Source of the DNA: PSRF01 sp051000815
GTDB taxonomy: Bacteria; Acidobacteriota; Blastocatellia; Pyrinomonadales; Pyrinomonadaceae
DNA: 64,000 nucleotides
NCBI GenBank assembly: GCA_051000815.1
Contig: JBPCNX010000060.1
Span: 1-64,000, forward strand
Direction of reading: 5' to 3'
In this document: in pieces, positions 44,189-53,660 of the stretch
Layout: every line of letters begins with the position of its first letter
How positions within the stretch are numbered: the stretch's first letter is position 1
Program-made: the position numbers and the translations under genes
The notes under the pieces: generated by a model
Told to the model about the DNA's origin: nothing
The model's database searches: none
The model's input: only the letters and a program-made list of their open reading frames with translations

Positions 44189-46648
44189 CTATTCATAAAG
44201 CAAAACCTTTGCCCGCGCCGCGCGAAAGTCCTCGAGCTTCGTTGCCCACGACCGTTCAATGTCTTCCGGCGCATCACCTCGTTTCAGCCGCTCGAGAGTA
44301 TCCGCGTTAACAAGCAGTCGCAGATAGGCATCAACCTTCCAGTCGTTTGGATACAACCGCCGCAGCGCCGCAGCGAGCTCTATTCCCATCCGCACCGGAC
44401 GAAACTGCTGGCGATCGGTGATGACGAAATTGATGCCGCTACAGGTTTCGTCTTTGAACACCGAAGCATTGGGAGTAAATCGCAACGGTACAAACCTTAC
44501 GCCACCGATACGCCGGCGATTGAGATAGGCTGCCAAATCCTGACCGTTGATCCAGGGCGCTCCCATCACCTCGAACGGTGTGTTAGCTCCCCGCCCCACT
44601 GATACGTTCGTGGTCTCGAGCAATCCGACGCCTGGATAGAGTGTCGCTTCCGTCAGACTCCGCATGTTTGGCGAAGGGTTGACCCAATTCAAATTCGTCG
44701 CGTCAAACCACAACTCACGGCGCCACCCCTCCATCTTGATCACGCGCAAGTCGCAGTTGATCTTCAGCTGTTGATTGAAGAGCCGGGCCAACTCCCCGAC
44801 CGTCATACCGTGTCGCACAGGAATCGGGTGGTGAGCAGTGAACGAAAGCTTATCCGCATCCGCGACCGGACCTTCGACGTCAATTCCATTAATTGGATTC
44901 GGTCGATCGAGGACAAAGACTGGCAGGCCGGCTTTCGCGGCTTCCTCCATTACATAACCCAAAGTCGAGATGTATGTGTAGAAACGCGTGCCGATATCCT
45001 GGATGTCAAAAACGAGCGCATCGACACCCTTCAAATGTTCGGGCTTTGGCCGTCGCGTCTCGCCATAGAGCGAATAGATCGGCAGGCCGGTTTGTTCGTC
45101 TCTTGAGTCAGACACCTTTTCATCGGCATTGCCGCGAATCCCATGCTCCGGAGAGAAGAGTGCGACCAGTTGCACACCCTGAGCATTCTTCAACACATCG
45201 ATTGTCTGCCGCCCGGCGCGATCGCGACCCGTGTGGTTTGTCACCAAGCCGAGTTTGAGGCCGCTCACTTGTTTGAATCCATCGCGAGCAAGGACATCGA
45301 TACCGGTCAGGACTTGGGCGTCGGCGCTGACGAACGCGGGAAGACTAGATGCGGTGAAGCGTCCCTGGTCCCTCATCAACTCCGAGTAGTAGTTTCCGTG
45401 TTCAGCTTTAGCGCGCCCGAAGACGCTCGGATCAGTTACCGAACTCGCTGCAATCGTTGCCACTCGCCCACGCAAGGACGCCACATCTCCTTTGCCATTG
45501 GGGTGTACTCGATTGCTCATAAAGACTACGAACATCTCGCTTGCCGGGTCGATCCAGATTGAGGTTCCTGTAAATCCAGTGTGACCAAACGAGCCGAGGG
45601 GAAAGGCGTCGCCGCGGTTCGTGGAAAAGTTGGTATTGATGTCCCAACCGAGCCCGCGGGACCAACCATTCTCCGCCACCAGGCGCGGGCGCACCATCGT
45701 TGCCACTGACAAGGGACTGAGAATGCGTGCGCCGCGATAGCGACCGTTATTGAGAATCATCTGGCAGTAGACGGCAACATCAGCCGCCGTGGAAAACAGA
45801 CCTGCGTGCCCCGCGACACCGGCCATTCGAAAGGAGGTTGGATCGTGAATCTCCCCTCGTAACCATTTGTCGCCCTCGGCACCGATGTTTTCCGGAGTGT
45901 CGCCGAGATAGCTCATCTGACCGCGACGTTTTTCAGTCGGCGCAACACGAGAGATCCTCGTTCGCGAAGGGCGAAAGGCCGTGTCGCGCATTCTCAACGG
46001 CACAAAAATGTTCTTTCTCGCAAACTGATCGAGAGGGAGACCGCCGGCCCGATGCACCACTTCCCCAAGCGCTATGTAGCCGATGTCGCTGTAAACAAGC
46101 TTAGACCCGGGAGCACTTCGCAGCGGCTCCTTGAGCAGTCGTTTGATGGCTTCATCGTATCCGGTCCAGCGTTCGCGCAAATCAAAGTCGGGCGCATAGC
46201 CCGACCGATGCGTTAACAGGTGTTCAATCGTGATGCGCTCTCGACCTTCACCTTTTATTTCCGGTATGAACCGGGACAAGGGATCGCTCAGCCGCACCTC
46301 TCCTCGTTCTACCAGAATCATGATGCTGGTGGCGGTAGCAATTACCTTCGTGAGACTGGCGAGGTCAAAAATGGTATCGGTCGTCATCGCTTCGCGAAAC
46401 GGTTCAACAGCTCGACTACCGTAGGCCCGCTCCCAAACAACTCGGCCTCTCCGGGCGACGAGAACGACCGCTCCCGGCAATTCACTTTTGGCAATCGACT
46501 CCGCGATGACTGAATTCATCCGCGCCAGCTGTTCCGTTGAAACCGACACGCGCGCGGGCTTTATGTGAGGAAGCTGCGCAAGGGACTGAAGAGAGTGGCT
46601 TAGAAGTAGGACGAGAGTAATAAACGCGATTACACTGCGATCTATCAT
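44189..46648 (-). CDS. Fusion of serine hydrolase (beta-lactamase family) and exo-N-acetylmuramidase NamZ
   Basis: 819 residues from ATG 46648, beginning with a signal peptide (MIDRSVIAFITLVLL...SLAQ). The frame is open to 46729, but that stretch is a repeat. Residues about 30-400 form a class C beta-lactamase-like domain with S98-L-T-K101, the tyrosine motif VYSDIGY and a late FGHTGFTG. From about 440 a DUF1343 domain follows (LGLVTNHTGRD, FSPEHGIRG, FDIQDIGTRFYTY, LDRPNPI). DUF1343 is the NamZ (GH171) family, which releases MurNAc from the non-reducing end of glycans. The fusion could couple peptide and sugar cleavage. NagZ lies just upstream. Confidence 0.88.
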   Translation of the reverse strand: MIDRSVIAFITLVLLLSHSLQSLAQLPHIKPARVSVSTEQLARMNSVIAESIAKSELPGAVVLVARRGRVVWERAYGSRAVEPFREAMTTDTIFDLASLTKVIATATSIMILVERGEVRLSDPLSRFIPEIKGEGRERITIEHLLTHRSGYAPDFDLRERWTGYDEAIKRLLKEPLRSAPGSKLVYSDIGYIALGEVVHRAGGLPLDQFARKNIFVPLRMRDTAFRPSRTRISRVAPTEKRRGQMSYLGDTPENIGAEGDKWLRGEIHDPTSFRMAGVAGHAGLFSTAADVAVYCQMILNNGRYRGARILSPLSVATMVRPRLVAENGWSRGLGWDINTNFSTNRGDAFPLGSFGHTGFTGTSIWIDPASEMFVVFMSNRVHPNGKGDVASLRGRVATIAASSVTDPSVFGRAKAEHGNYYSELMRDQGRFTASSLPAFVSADAQVLTGIDVLARDGFKQVSGLKLGLVTNHTGRDRAGRQTIDVLKNAQGVQLVALFSPEHGIRGNADEKVSDSRDEQTGLPIYSLYGETRRPKPEHLKGVDALVFDIQDIGTRFYTYISTLGYVMEEAAKAGLPVFVLDRPNPINGIDVEGPVADADKLSFTAHHPIPVRHGMTVGELARLFNQQLKINCDLRVIKMEGWRRELWFDATNLNWVNPSPNMRSLTEATLYPGVGLLETTNVSVGRGANTPFEVMGAPWINGQDLAAYLNRRRIGGVRFVPLRFTPNASVFKDETCSGINFVITDRQQFRPVRMGIELAAALRRLYPNDWKVDAYLRLLVNADTLERLKRGDAPEDIERSWATKLEDFRAARAKVLLYE

Positions 46649-46649
46649 C

Positions 46650-46676
46650 CGCAGATTACACAGATTTCTCAGATTC
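46650..46676. repeat. 9-nt-period word array at the start of the NamZ fusion
   Basis: CGCAGATTA, CACAGATTT and CTCAGATTC follow one another at exact 9-nt spacing, starting 2 bases upstream of the chosen ATG. The array occupies the place of the leader and ribosome-binding site. Confidence 0.65.
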
Positions 46677-46806
46677 AAGACCAATACCTCAATTGAGTTG
46701 ACCGCTCTGCGCCTCACTGGGTGCGCCAAAGGTCTGTCGTTTACCTACCGGCATGTCGATTCGCTTTTGTGTGTAAAGCGGCGTAATCTGCGGATTGCCC
46801 CCGGAT

Positions 46807-48750
46807 TCATTTTTGGACGACCTTCAACTGAATCCCTGTGCCGCGCGGATAGAGACCTGGCAGGGAGATTGGCAATTTTCCATTTACCTCGCTCTCACCC
46901 AAAATCGCTCGGGCGGCCGCCTGTTGCAGGGCCGGCATGTCGCCGTAAGCAATCAGGTATGTTGTCAGTTGCGGAAAGCTTTGCAGCGAATAGGGATTGC
47001 CAAAACTAATCCCAACAACCGGACTTCGGCCGCTGAGGATCGAATTGAGGGCCCGCACTCCAGGTTCAGGTAAGCCGATACTGTTTGTGCTTCCAGTGCG
47101 AACCCGACCATAGAGAGAAGCGATGACGAGGTCAGCACCTTTAGCTCGCTCAAGGGCTCTTTGCACTTCCGCCTCAGAGGACCGGTCGTCAAGCACGATC
47201 GTTTCAACCCTGGCGCCCGAAAGCGCCAGAAGAGAAGTGAACGGGTTTGTTGATATCTCGCCATTTGTTATGGCCAGATTGAAGATGCGCGCTTCGGGGC
47301 GAAGCTTACGCAGGGGCAAGAGATTCGCATCGTTACGAACGAGAGTGACGGCATGTTCGGCTATCTCGCGAGCGAGTTGCAGCGCCTCGGGTTTTGCAAC
47401 GACAACGTCAATTTCATCAATGGGCGTCAATCGCTGCTTTACTAAACCCAAGTCGAATTTCGCTGCCAGAATCTTTCGCGCCGACTCTTCAATTCTTTTT
47501 TCCGTCACTCTGCCGGAACGGACGCCCTCGAGTACCCCTCGAATACAATCATCAACATCGGCGGGTTTCAAGAGCATATCGGCTCCGGCAAGTAAGGCCC
47601 GTAAGCCGGCCTCTTCCTGCGTGAAATAAACCGTCAAGCCGCTCATGCTCAGCGCATCGGTGACGACTAATCCATTGAAACCCAGGTCCCGTCGCAAAAG
47701 TGCGCCGATGGGAGGCGACATCGAAGCAGGTGTGCTGGTTCCCTCGACGATGATCTCCCCGGCTTCGGTTGTGTCGATAGCTCTAATCTTCAGCGTGCTC
47801 GGGAGCGGAGCTATGGCAGCGGGATCGATCTGAGGCAGCGCAACATGACCCACCATCACTGACCCAACTCCCGCCTCGATTGACGCGCGGAACGGAATCA
47901 ACTCCACACGATTCAGGTCCGCGAGCGAAAAGTTCAGAATTGGTAAACCACGATGAGAATCGGTTGCCGTGTTGCCATGTCCCGGGAAATGTTTAGCTGT
48001 GGCGATCACGCCGGCACTTTGCGACCCCTTGATGAAAGCGGCAGCGAAACGACCGACGTCGACTGGATCTTCGCCAAACGAACGGACATTGATCACCGGA
48101 TTGGCGGCGTTGTTATTAACGTCAACGACGGGCGCCAGCACCTGCTGAATCCCCAGAGCGCGGGCTTCGCGCCCGGTGATTTCTCCCATGCGACGCGCGT
48201 AATCAGGATTACCCGTGGCGCCAGTTGCCATCACCCAGCCAAAATCCGTCGTGTCAAACAAGCGCATGCCCGCGCCTCGTTCCAAATCTGCTGAGATGAG
48301 TAGCGGCAAGCGGGCGTGCTGTTGCATCCGGTTAAGTAAGACAACAGATTCGTAAACCGGACTGCCAAACAAGATGATCCCGCCGACATGATTGGTTTCT
48401 ACGTGTCGCCGCAGTGTTTTGTAGGCATCGCTTTCGCGATTCAAAAAGCCGGCATTGATACCCACTGAAACCAGTTGTCCAACCTTCTCCTCCAGCGACA
48501 TGCGGCGCAGCTCTTTGTCGGCCCACTTCAACGCATCTCGCGACGGCTGCGGAGAATATGGTTTAACTCCCGCGGCACCGGAATGGGCGGCGGCAACTTC
48601 GCCGGAATTTGATTTGCCGGGGCCGAGATTGTTAAGCCGCGCCGACACCGACCCTGTGATTAGTACTGTAAGAAGGATGAAGCAGATTACGGACTGCCCC
48701 GTCGATCGAAAGAGTCGCGAGCGGAACGAGATAGATGAGTGCGAAATCAT
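46807..48750 (-). CDS. nagZ: Secreted beta-N-acetylhexosaminidase, GH3 (NagZ-like)
   Basis: 647 residues with a signal peptide (about 1-37, ending GSVSA). The GH3 barrel has the NagZ signature AKHFPGHGNTATDSHRGLP, whose Asp/His pair acts as acid/base, and the nucleophile in LVVTDALSMSG. A C-terminal GH3_C alpha/beta domain (about 440-640) is present, as in the Bacteroidetes- and Bacillus-type long enzymes and unlike the short E. coli NagZ. It releases GlcNAc from wall fragments. It lies 24 bases after the symporter gene and 158 before the NamZ fusion, so the set is probably one transcript. Confidence 0.92.
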   Translation of the reverse strand: MISHSSISFRSRLFRSTGQSVICFILLTVLITGSVSARLNNLGPGKSNSGEVAAAHSGAAGVKPYSPQPSRDALKWADKELRRMSLEEKVGQLVSVGINAGFLNRESDAYKTLRRHVETNHVGGIILFGSPVYESVVLLNRMQQHARLPLLISADLERGAGMRLFDTTDFGWVMATGATGNPDYARRMGEITGREARALGIQQVLAPVVDVNNNAANPVINVRSFGEDPVDVGRFAAAFIKGSQSAGVIATAKHFPGHGNTATDSHRGLPILNFSLADLNRVELIPFRASIEAGVGSVMVGHVALPQIDPAAIAPLPSTLKIRAIDTTEAGEIIVEGTSTPASMSPPIGALLRRDLGFNGLVVTDALSMSGLTVYFTQEEAGLRALLAGADMLLKPADVDDCIRGVLEGVRSGRVTEKRIEESARKILAAKFDLGLVKQRLTPIDEIDVVVAKPEALQLAREIAEHAVTLVRNDANLLPLRKLRPEARIFNLAITNGEISTNPFTSLLALSGARVETIVLDDRSSEAEVQRALERAKGADLVIASLYGRVRTGSTNSIGLPEPGVRALNSILSGRSPVVGISFGNPYSLQSFPQLTTYLIAYGDMPALQQAAARAILGESEVNGKLPISLPGLYPRGTGIQLKVVQK

Positions 48751-48774
48751 TTGCGTTTCTGATGCTCCGTTGAT

Positions 48775-50298
48775 TTAGTCGGCTGCCTCTCCGCGGGCTA
48801 GTTGGTTGCGGCGACTCGCGGGAGCCGGGGCGAAAGCGAAACTTGCCAGCCAGGCAATGACAAACGTTATGACGCTGCCAATGAAGACATACCAGGTCCA
48901 GGCGATTTTGGTGGCGAAGTAAATGTAGAGCATTGTCCCGAGACTGACGAGCATAGCGATCAATGCCGGGGTTTGGCTCACACGTTTGAGAAAAGTGCCC
49001 ACCAGAAAAGCGCCAAGAATCGGTCCGTTAATTAGTGAAGCAATCGAGAGGGCCAGATCCAGTGCCGACCGATTCCGATGTCGCAGAACCAGAGCGACTC
49101 CGATTTGGACGATGCCCCATAAAAGCGTCAATAAGTGAGACACCTTCAAATAATGTTTGTCCTGCATCCGCGGCCGGAGAGGCTTATACAGATCGTTGAC
49201 GGCGGTTGCGGCGATGGAATTGAGCGATGAAGACATGGCCGCAGCGAAGATTGCTGCGACGACCAGGCCCGAGAGTCCGGTCGGCAAATGCCGCGTAATA
49301 AAATCCGGAAAGACGCGGTCACCGCCGCTGAATGGGTATGCCGCTACAGTCGCCGTCGCGTAACCCGGATCGGTGAACGGATGATAAAACGCGAACAACA
49401 ATACACCGATGAACAGAAATCCGATGAACTGCGCCAGCACGATGGCCCCACTCGTCAACAAAGCGGCGGCAGCACGCCTGGGTCGATCTGTGCAGAGATA
49501 GCGCTGGACCAGGTACTGATCCGTCCCGTGCGTGCTCATCGTCAGGAAGCACCCGCCAATTAAACCTGCCCAGAAGGTATAGGTCTTCGTCAAGCTGAAA
49601 GAAAAATCGAAAAGGGAAAACTTGTTGGATTGCGAGGCAGTCGCGATCGCCGCGGTTAGGCCACCTTCAATCGAATTTGTCAGGATCACCGCGGCAGCAA
49701 TCGCGCCAACGATATAGATTCCCAACTGGATCACCTCAACCCAGATAACCGCTTCCATCCCACCGAAGTAAGTAAAAACAATCATCGCGACGCCAATGAG
49801 CACAACTGAGCCAATAATGATGACTTCGGAATTCGCGGCCGGTTGAAATGAGGTGTAGACAGCAGCAAGCACGATTGCCGTTAACAACAGGCGAATTCCG
49901 TCAGCGATATTTCGCATCACTACAAACAATGATGCCGCCAACACCTTAATCTTTCCCCCAAAACGCCGATCGAGTAATTGGTAAACCGTCATCAGCTCCC
50001 CACGAAAGTATGAGGGGATAAAGAGCAGGGCAATGACGATGCGGCCGAGCAGGTAACCAAAGACGAGTTGCAGGAACTGAAAATTGCCGCCCCTGGAGAA
50101 CGCGATACCCGGAACCGAGACAAACGTTATTGTTGAAGTCTCGGTCGCCACGATCGAGGCGGCTACCGCCCACCAGGGAACAGAACGGTCGCCGAGAAAG
50201 TAATCACTCGTTGTCTTTTGCTTACGGGCAAACCAGGCCCCAAACAGCACGATGCCAATCAGGTAACCAAAGATGATTGCCAGGTCGAGAGCTTTCAT
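48775..50298 (-). CDS. Sodium:solute symporter (SSS family)
   Basis: 507 residues with about 13 membrane helices. Family marks are the first helices with DYFLGDRSVPWWAVAASIVATETSTITF, the MTVYQLLDRRFGGK loop and GTDQYLVQRYLCTD. SSS carriers bring in sugars, amino acids or sialic acids with sodium. Between NagZ and MurQ the likely cargo is MurNAc or GlcNAc, taking the place of the MurP PTS transporter of B. subtilis. This is inferred from context; the sequence does not give the substrate. Confidence 0.9.
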   Translation of the reverse strand: MKALDLAIIFGYLIGIVLFGAWFARKQKTTSDYFLGDRSVPWWAVAASIVATETSTITFVSVPGIAFSRGGNFQFLQLVFGYLLGRIVIALLFIPSYFRGELMTVYQLLDRRFGGKIKVLAASLFVVMRNIADGIRLLLTAIVLAAVYTSFQPAANSEVIIIGSVVLIGVAMIVFTYFGGMEAVIWVEVIQLGIYIVGAIAAAVILTNSIEGGLTAAIATASQSNKFSLFDFSFSLTKTYTFWAGLIGGCFLTMSTHGTDQYLVQRYLCTDRPRRAAAALLTSGAIVLAQFIGFLFIGVLLFAFYHPFTDPGYATATVAAYPFSGGDRVFPDFITRHLPTGLSGLVVAAIFAAAMSSSLNSIAATAVNDLYKPLRPRMQDKHYLKVSHLLTLLWGIVQIGVALVLRHRNRSALDLALSIASLINGPILGAFLVGTFLKRVSQTPALIAMLVSLGTMLYIYFATKIAWTWYVFIGSVITFVIAWLASFAFAPAPASRRNQLARGEAAD

Positions 50299-50381
50299 TT
50301 TCGATCAGTTGCTAACGGAAGGTGAATCTGACCTGAGGAGCCACGGGTGCGGTGTTTCATTTCGTTTGCCCGGAAACGATC

Positions 50382-50441
50382 CACGAAATCTCACGAAGCA
50401 ACACCAAAACGATCGTGCTGGTTCGTGTGGTTTATTGGATC
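50382..50441. repeat. 10-nt-period CACGAA/TTCGTG word array
   Basis: CACGAAATCT, CACGAAGCAA, CACCAAAACG, ATCGTGCTGG, TTCGTGTGGT and TTATTGGATC run in one register for 60 bases, so the first half is roughly the inverse of the second. It occupies the 214-bp gap between murQ and the symporter and shares whole words with 31146-31252. Confidence 0.7.
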
Positions 50442-50512
50442 GCCACCTTCACCTTCCCATCGGGACACTTCGTGGTTTTCACTTAGCCCGCTTAATAGTG
50501 CTTTCTAACTAT

Positions 50513-51358
50513 TTATGAAGTTAGCTTCTGTTTAATCATCCTCAGGGCCGCGCTTGTTTCCCCGTCAGCAGCTTCGAGCGCCGATACAGCAGCGTTTTCG
50601 TCAACTCCCGTTTCTGCCATCAGGATTCGTATGGCACGCGCGCGCAATTTCGAGTTTCGCGCACGCAGGTTCGACATCCGGTTGCCCGAAACGTAGCCCA
50701 GTTTGGCGAGAGCGGCCGTCGAAATCATATTGAGCACCATCTTCTGTGCAGAACCCGCTTTCAGACGAGTCGATCCTGTTACAACCTCGGGACCAACAAC
50801 GGGAACGATGCTCAACTCGGCCTCTTTGGAAATTGCTGAATCCGGCACACAGGTGATAGCAACTGTAAACGCGCCCAAAGCGCGCGCATATGAGATGGCG
50901 CCTACTGTGTAAGGCGTCCGTCCTGACGCTGCAATCCCCACCAGCACGTCGTTTTTCGTGAAGCCGCGGGCTTCCAAATCGAAACGGCCCGCCGCGGTGT
51001 CGTCTTCAGAAGCTTCGCCCGCACGATAACATGCTTCGTAACCACCCGCGATGATGGCTTGCACTAAATCCGGGGGGACGCCAAAAGTCGGCGGACATTC
51101 CGCTGCATCGAGCACACCGAGTCGCCCTGAAGTGCCGGTGCCGATATAGAAAAGGCGGCCATCAGTACTGAGCCTCGCCACAATTTCTTCCACCGCGCGT
51201 GCTATCGCGGGAAGTTCCTTAGCAACTGCCCCAGCCACAAGTGCGTCCTCCTGGTTCATCTTGAGGACGATTTCGGCCGCGGTTAGTGAACTCAAGTTCG
51301 ACGTTTGCGGATTATCTTGTTCAGTGATCGGCAGGGATGCAGGAGTTTCCGATTTCAT
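50513..51358 (-). CDS. murQ: N-acetylmuramic acid 6-phosphate etherase
   Basis: 281 residues from ATG 51358. A TTG at 51376 overlapping the kinase stop as TTGA would add six residues and couple translation. The enzyme cleaves the lactyl ether of MurNAc-6-phosphate, yielding GlcNAc-6-phosphate and D-lactate. It is a SIS-domain protein with the MurQ signature GTGTSGRLGVLDAAECPPTFG, SGRTPYTVGA and the late GSTRLKAGSAQKMVLNMIS. A C-terminal helical extension (ENAAVSALEAADGETSAAL) is a UBA-like end common in MurQ. Product goes to NagA. Confidence 0.95.
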   Translation of the reverse strand: MKSETPASLPITEQDNPQTSNLSSLTAAEIVLKMNQEDALVAGAVAKELPAIARAVEEIVARLSTDGRLFYIGTGTSGRLGVLDAAECPPTFGVPPDLVQAIIAGGYEACYRAGEASEDDTAAGRFDLEARGFTKNDVLVGIAASGRTPYTVGAISYARALGAFTVAITCVPDSAISKEAELSIVPVVGPEVVTGSTRLKAGSAQKMVLNMISTAALAKLGYVSGNRMSNLRARNSKLRARAIRILMAETGVDENAAVSALEAADGETSAALRMIKQKLTS

Positions 51359-51372
51359 TTGGCAATAGCATA

Positions 51373-52404
51373 TCAAACCGCCAGGGCGACGGAGTTTGCT
51401 CGAGCACGTGCCATCCGCGCCGCTGCCAACGCCGGACTCACTCCCGGCGGCGCGAGGAACGCCTCAGGTGCCAGCTGCTTCAATTGCTCACGCATCTGGG
51501 TGAGTATCAACTCACCCGCAGCATTAAAGACGCCGCCAACGTAGGCAACCTGAAAATGTTCCCTTTCCAACTTAAGGTTCCGGATCACGGCCCCGACCAT
51601 TGCACTCAATTCTCTGGCGCCTTCAACCAGAATTTCTCGCGCTACGGCATCCCGGGCTTTCGCCGCGTCAACTACTTGTTTGCCAAATCCTGCCAGCCGT
51701 TCGTTAGTGATAGTCGGCGCATAAATCGCGGTTGAAAGATCGTCTGGCGTAGTTACGTGAAAATAATTGCAGGCAGCAGACGTTAGCGATGTCTTTGGTC
51801 CTCGGCCGTCTGAAGCGTGAGCGATGGCGCGCAAAGCGCGGCGCGCGATCCAGGATCCGCCACCTTCGTCGCCGGCGATTGGACCCCAGCCCCCTGCCCA
51901 AACACGACGTCCGCGCGAGTTGACACCACAGCAAACCGATCCAGTTCCCGAAATAACCACAACTCCAGGACCGCCATCAGGAGCTACGCCGTAGAGAGCT
52001 ATGTCCGCATCGCCGCAGACTTCCACATCAGCGATTCCTAAATTGCCGAGCGCTTCTTGCATGCGCAAACTCAATTCGAGGCGGCGCGCCCCGGCTAATC
52101 CTACCTGCGCCGCAACAATATCCTCACGCCGTACCTGGGCTGCTGCGCAGGCCTTATCAATCGCTTCACGCACGGCGCCAGCGGCGTTGCCGATCCCGAT
52201 GCGTAAAGGATTTGAGGGGCCGGCGATTCCCTGACCCAAAAGCTGATCGCGAGCATCCACGATCACAGCTTCGGTTTTGGTGCCCCCGCCATCAACACCA
52301 ACAACGGCTCGGCGCAGGGCGGAGGTGCGGGCAGTCAGGAAATTGGGGGATCGCTCAGAAGTGATCATAGTCGGTCGGCCGTTCCGGGGATGCGGGGCCA
52401 ACAT
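51373..52404 (-). CDS. BadF/BadG-family amino-sugar kinase (GlcNAc/MurNAc kinase, MurK-like)
   Basis: 343 residues in the longest frame; ATG 52368 (MITSERSP) is a plausible alternative. An ASKHA ATPase fold shows the phosphate-1 loop GVDGGGTKTEAVIVD, the phosphate-2 region VVISGTGSVCCG and GGWGPIAGDEGGGSWI. This family contains GlcNAc kinases and the clostridial MurK, which phosphorylates both MurNAc and GlcNAc. MurQ follows directly (stop and possible start overlap), and MurQ needs MurNAc-6-phosphate. With no PTS present, this kinase is the likely source of that substrate. Confidence 0.88.
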   Translation of the reverse strand: MLAPHPRNGRPTMITSERSPNFLTARTSALRRAVVGVDGGGTKTEAVIVDARDQLLGQGIAGPSNPLRIGIGNAAGAVREAIDKACAAAQVRREDIVAAQVGLAGARRLELSLRMQEALGNLGIADVEVCGDADIALYGVAPDGGPGVVVISGTGSVCCGVNSRGRRVWAGGWGPIAGDEGGGSWIARRALRAIAHASDGRGPKTSLTSAACNYFHVTTPDDLSTAIYAPTITNERLAGFGKQVVDAAKARDAVAREILVEGARELSAMVGAVIRNLKLEREHFQVAYVGGVFNAAGELILTQMREQLKQLAPEAFLAPPGVSPALAAARMARARANSVALAV

Positions 52405-52582
52405 TCGGGGTTATCTTAGGCAGTGGTAACTTATAATGGAAACTAAAAGATTTTATTATTACGATAAGGTTGGGTGATAATCGCGTGGAAGGGTATTTGT
52501 GATTCCGCACCGGCTTGTCCTGGATCCCTGCAAAAGCGGAGTTCACGCAGTAGGTACAAACAGTCGGACCACTTACGGAGCG
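52405..52582. promoter_or_regulatory. Divergent control region between MurK-like kinase and LysR regulator
   Basis: 178 bases separate the salvage genes from the divergently read LysR gene, the usual layout for LysR control. The middle (52410-52480) is AT-rich, with GTTATC and GATAA half-sites facing each other, a possible operator and promoter zone. I could not single out one T-N11-A box. Confidence 0.4.
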
Positions 52583-53521
52583 ATGATGGAGATTAGGCAA
52601 CTCAGAGCGTTTGTCGCAATTTCGGAGTCGGGAACTTTCACGGCGGCTGCTAAGCGGGTCCATGTCACCCAGGCTGCAATTAGTATGCAGATTCGGCAAT
52701 TGGAGAATGAATTAGGCGCGCGATTGTTTGTGCGGGCGCCGCGCCGTGTGGTGCTCACGGAAGCGGGAGAACACTTGCTTCACCGGGCCCGTCACATTCT
52801 CCGCGAACACGATGCGGCACAGGACGAAATTGCAGAACTCGCCGGAGCCGAACGAGGCCGCCTGCGTATCGGCAGTGCCTCCGCCATGGTCACGACAGAT
52901 CCGCTACCAGGAATTCTTAAGGAATTGCGCAGGCAACATCCTCGCTCAGAAGTAAGCGTCACTTCCGGCACAAGCGAATCTCTTGTCGATCAGATTCTCG
53001 CCGGAGAATTAGACCTGGCGTTCGTCTCATTGCCGGTGGAGGCACGCGGCATTCAAACCGAACGGCTGAACGAAGACCAGTTAGTGGCAATTGCGTCTTC
53101 GCGACATCGACTGGCGAAACAGAAAGCGGTAAGTGCTTACACTCTCGCCGGCGAGAAGTTAATCCTCGGTGAACGTGGCGGTAACACGCGTCGTCTGATC
53201 GACCAGTTTTTTGCCCAGGCCGGCGTTGCTTTAAGCGTATCGATGGAGCTGAGCCGGCAGGCCGCAATCAGAAGAATGGTCGAGGAAGACATGGGCGTAG
53301 GAATCGTTCCGTTGCAATCGGTGCATGAAGATGTGGAGAAAGGCCGGCTGGTGCGCTGGTGGATTGAAGGCGCAGAGATTAATTGGGAACTTGGGATCGC
53401 CAGATTAAGCGGGGGTTACGAATCTCCGATCATGCTGGCGTTCCTGCGGTTGGTTCGAAGTCATTTCGAGAACGCGAAAAAGGTTTCGCCAAAGACTCGC
53501 GGAAAGGGTTTAAAAAAGTGA
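52583..53521 (+). CDS. LysR-family transcriptional regulator
   Basis: 312 residues from ATG 52583, with GGAG 5 bases upstream; the frame is open to 52499 but the helix-turn-helix starts here. The N-terminal winged HTH is canonical (QLRAFVAISESGTFTAAAKRV, then HVTQAAISMQIRQLENELG). The substrate-binding domain starts at about 90 (LRIGSASAMVTTDPLP) and is complete. It is divergent from the kinase-murQ-symporter-nagZ-namZ series, so it probably controls that set in response to an amino sugar. Autoregulation is likely from the shared control region. Confidence 0.93.
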   Translation: MMEIRQLRAFVAISESGTFTAAAKRVHVTQAAISMQIRQLENELGARLFVRAPRRVVLTEAGEHLLHRARHILREHDAAQDEIAELAGAERGRLRIGSASAMVTTDPLPGILKELRRQHPRSEVSVTSGTSESLVDQILAGELDLAFVSLPVEARGIQTERLNEDQLVAIASSRHRLAKQKAVSAYTLAGEKLILGERGGNTRRLIDQFFAQAGVALSVSMELSRQAAIRRMVEEDMGVGIVPLQSVHEDVEKGRLVRWWIEGAEINWELGIARLSGGYESPIMLAFLRLVRSHFENAKKVSPKTRGKGLKK

Positions 53522-53660
53522 GCGTTAATGGCTTCAACCTCCAAAACCTCAGGGTTAGGAAGGGTGGTTTACTCCCGCTGGTCTTAGTGTCATTCAATCC
53601 GGGCGCGGGCAAGCCGCCCTTCTGACTTCGAGACATCTAGACGGGAGTCACTTAGCAATC

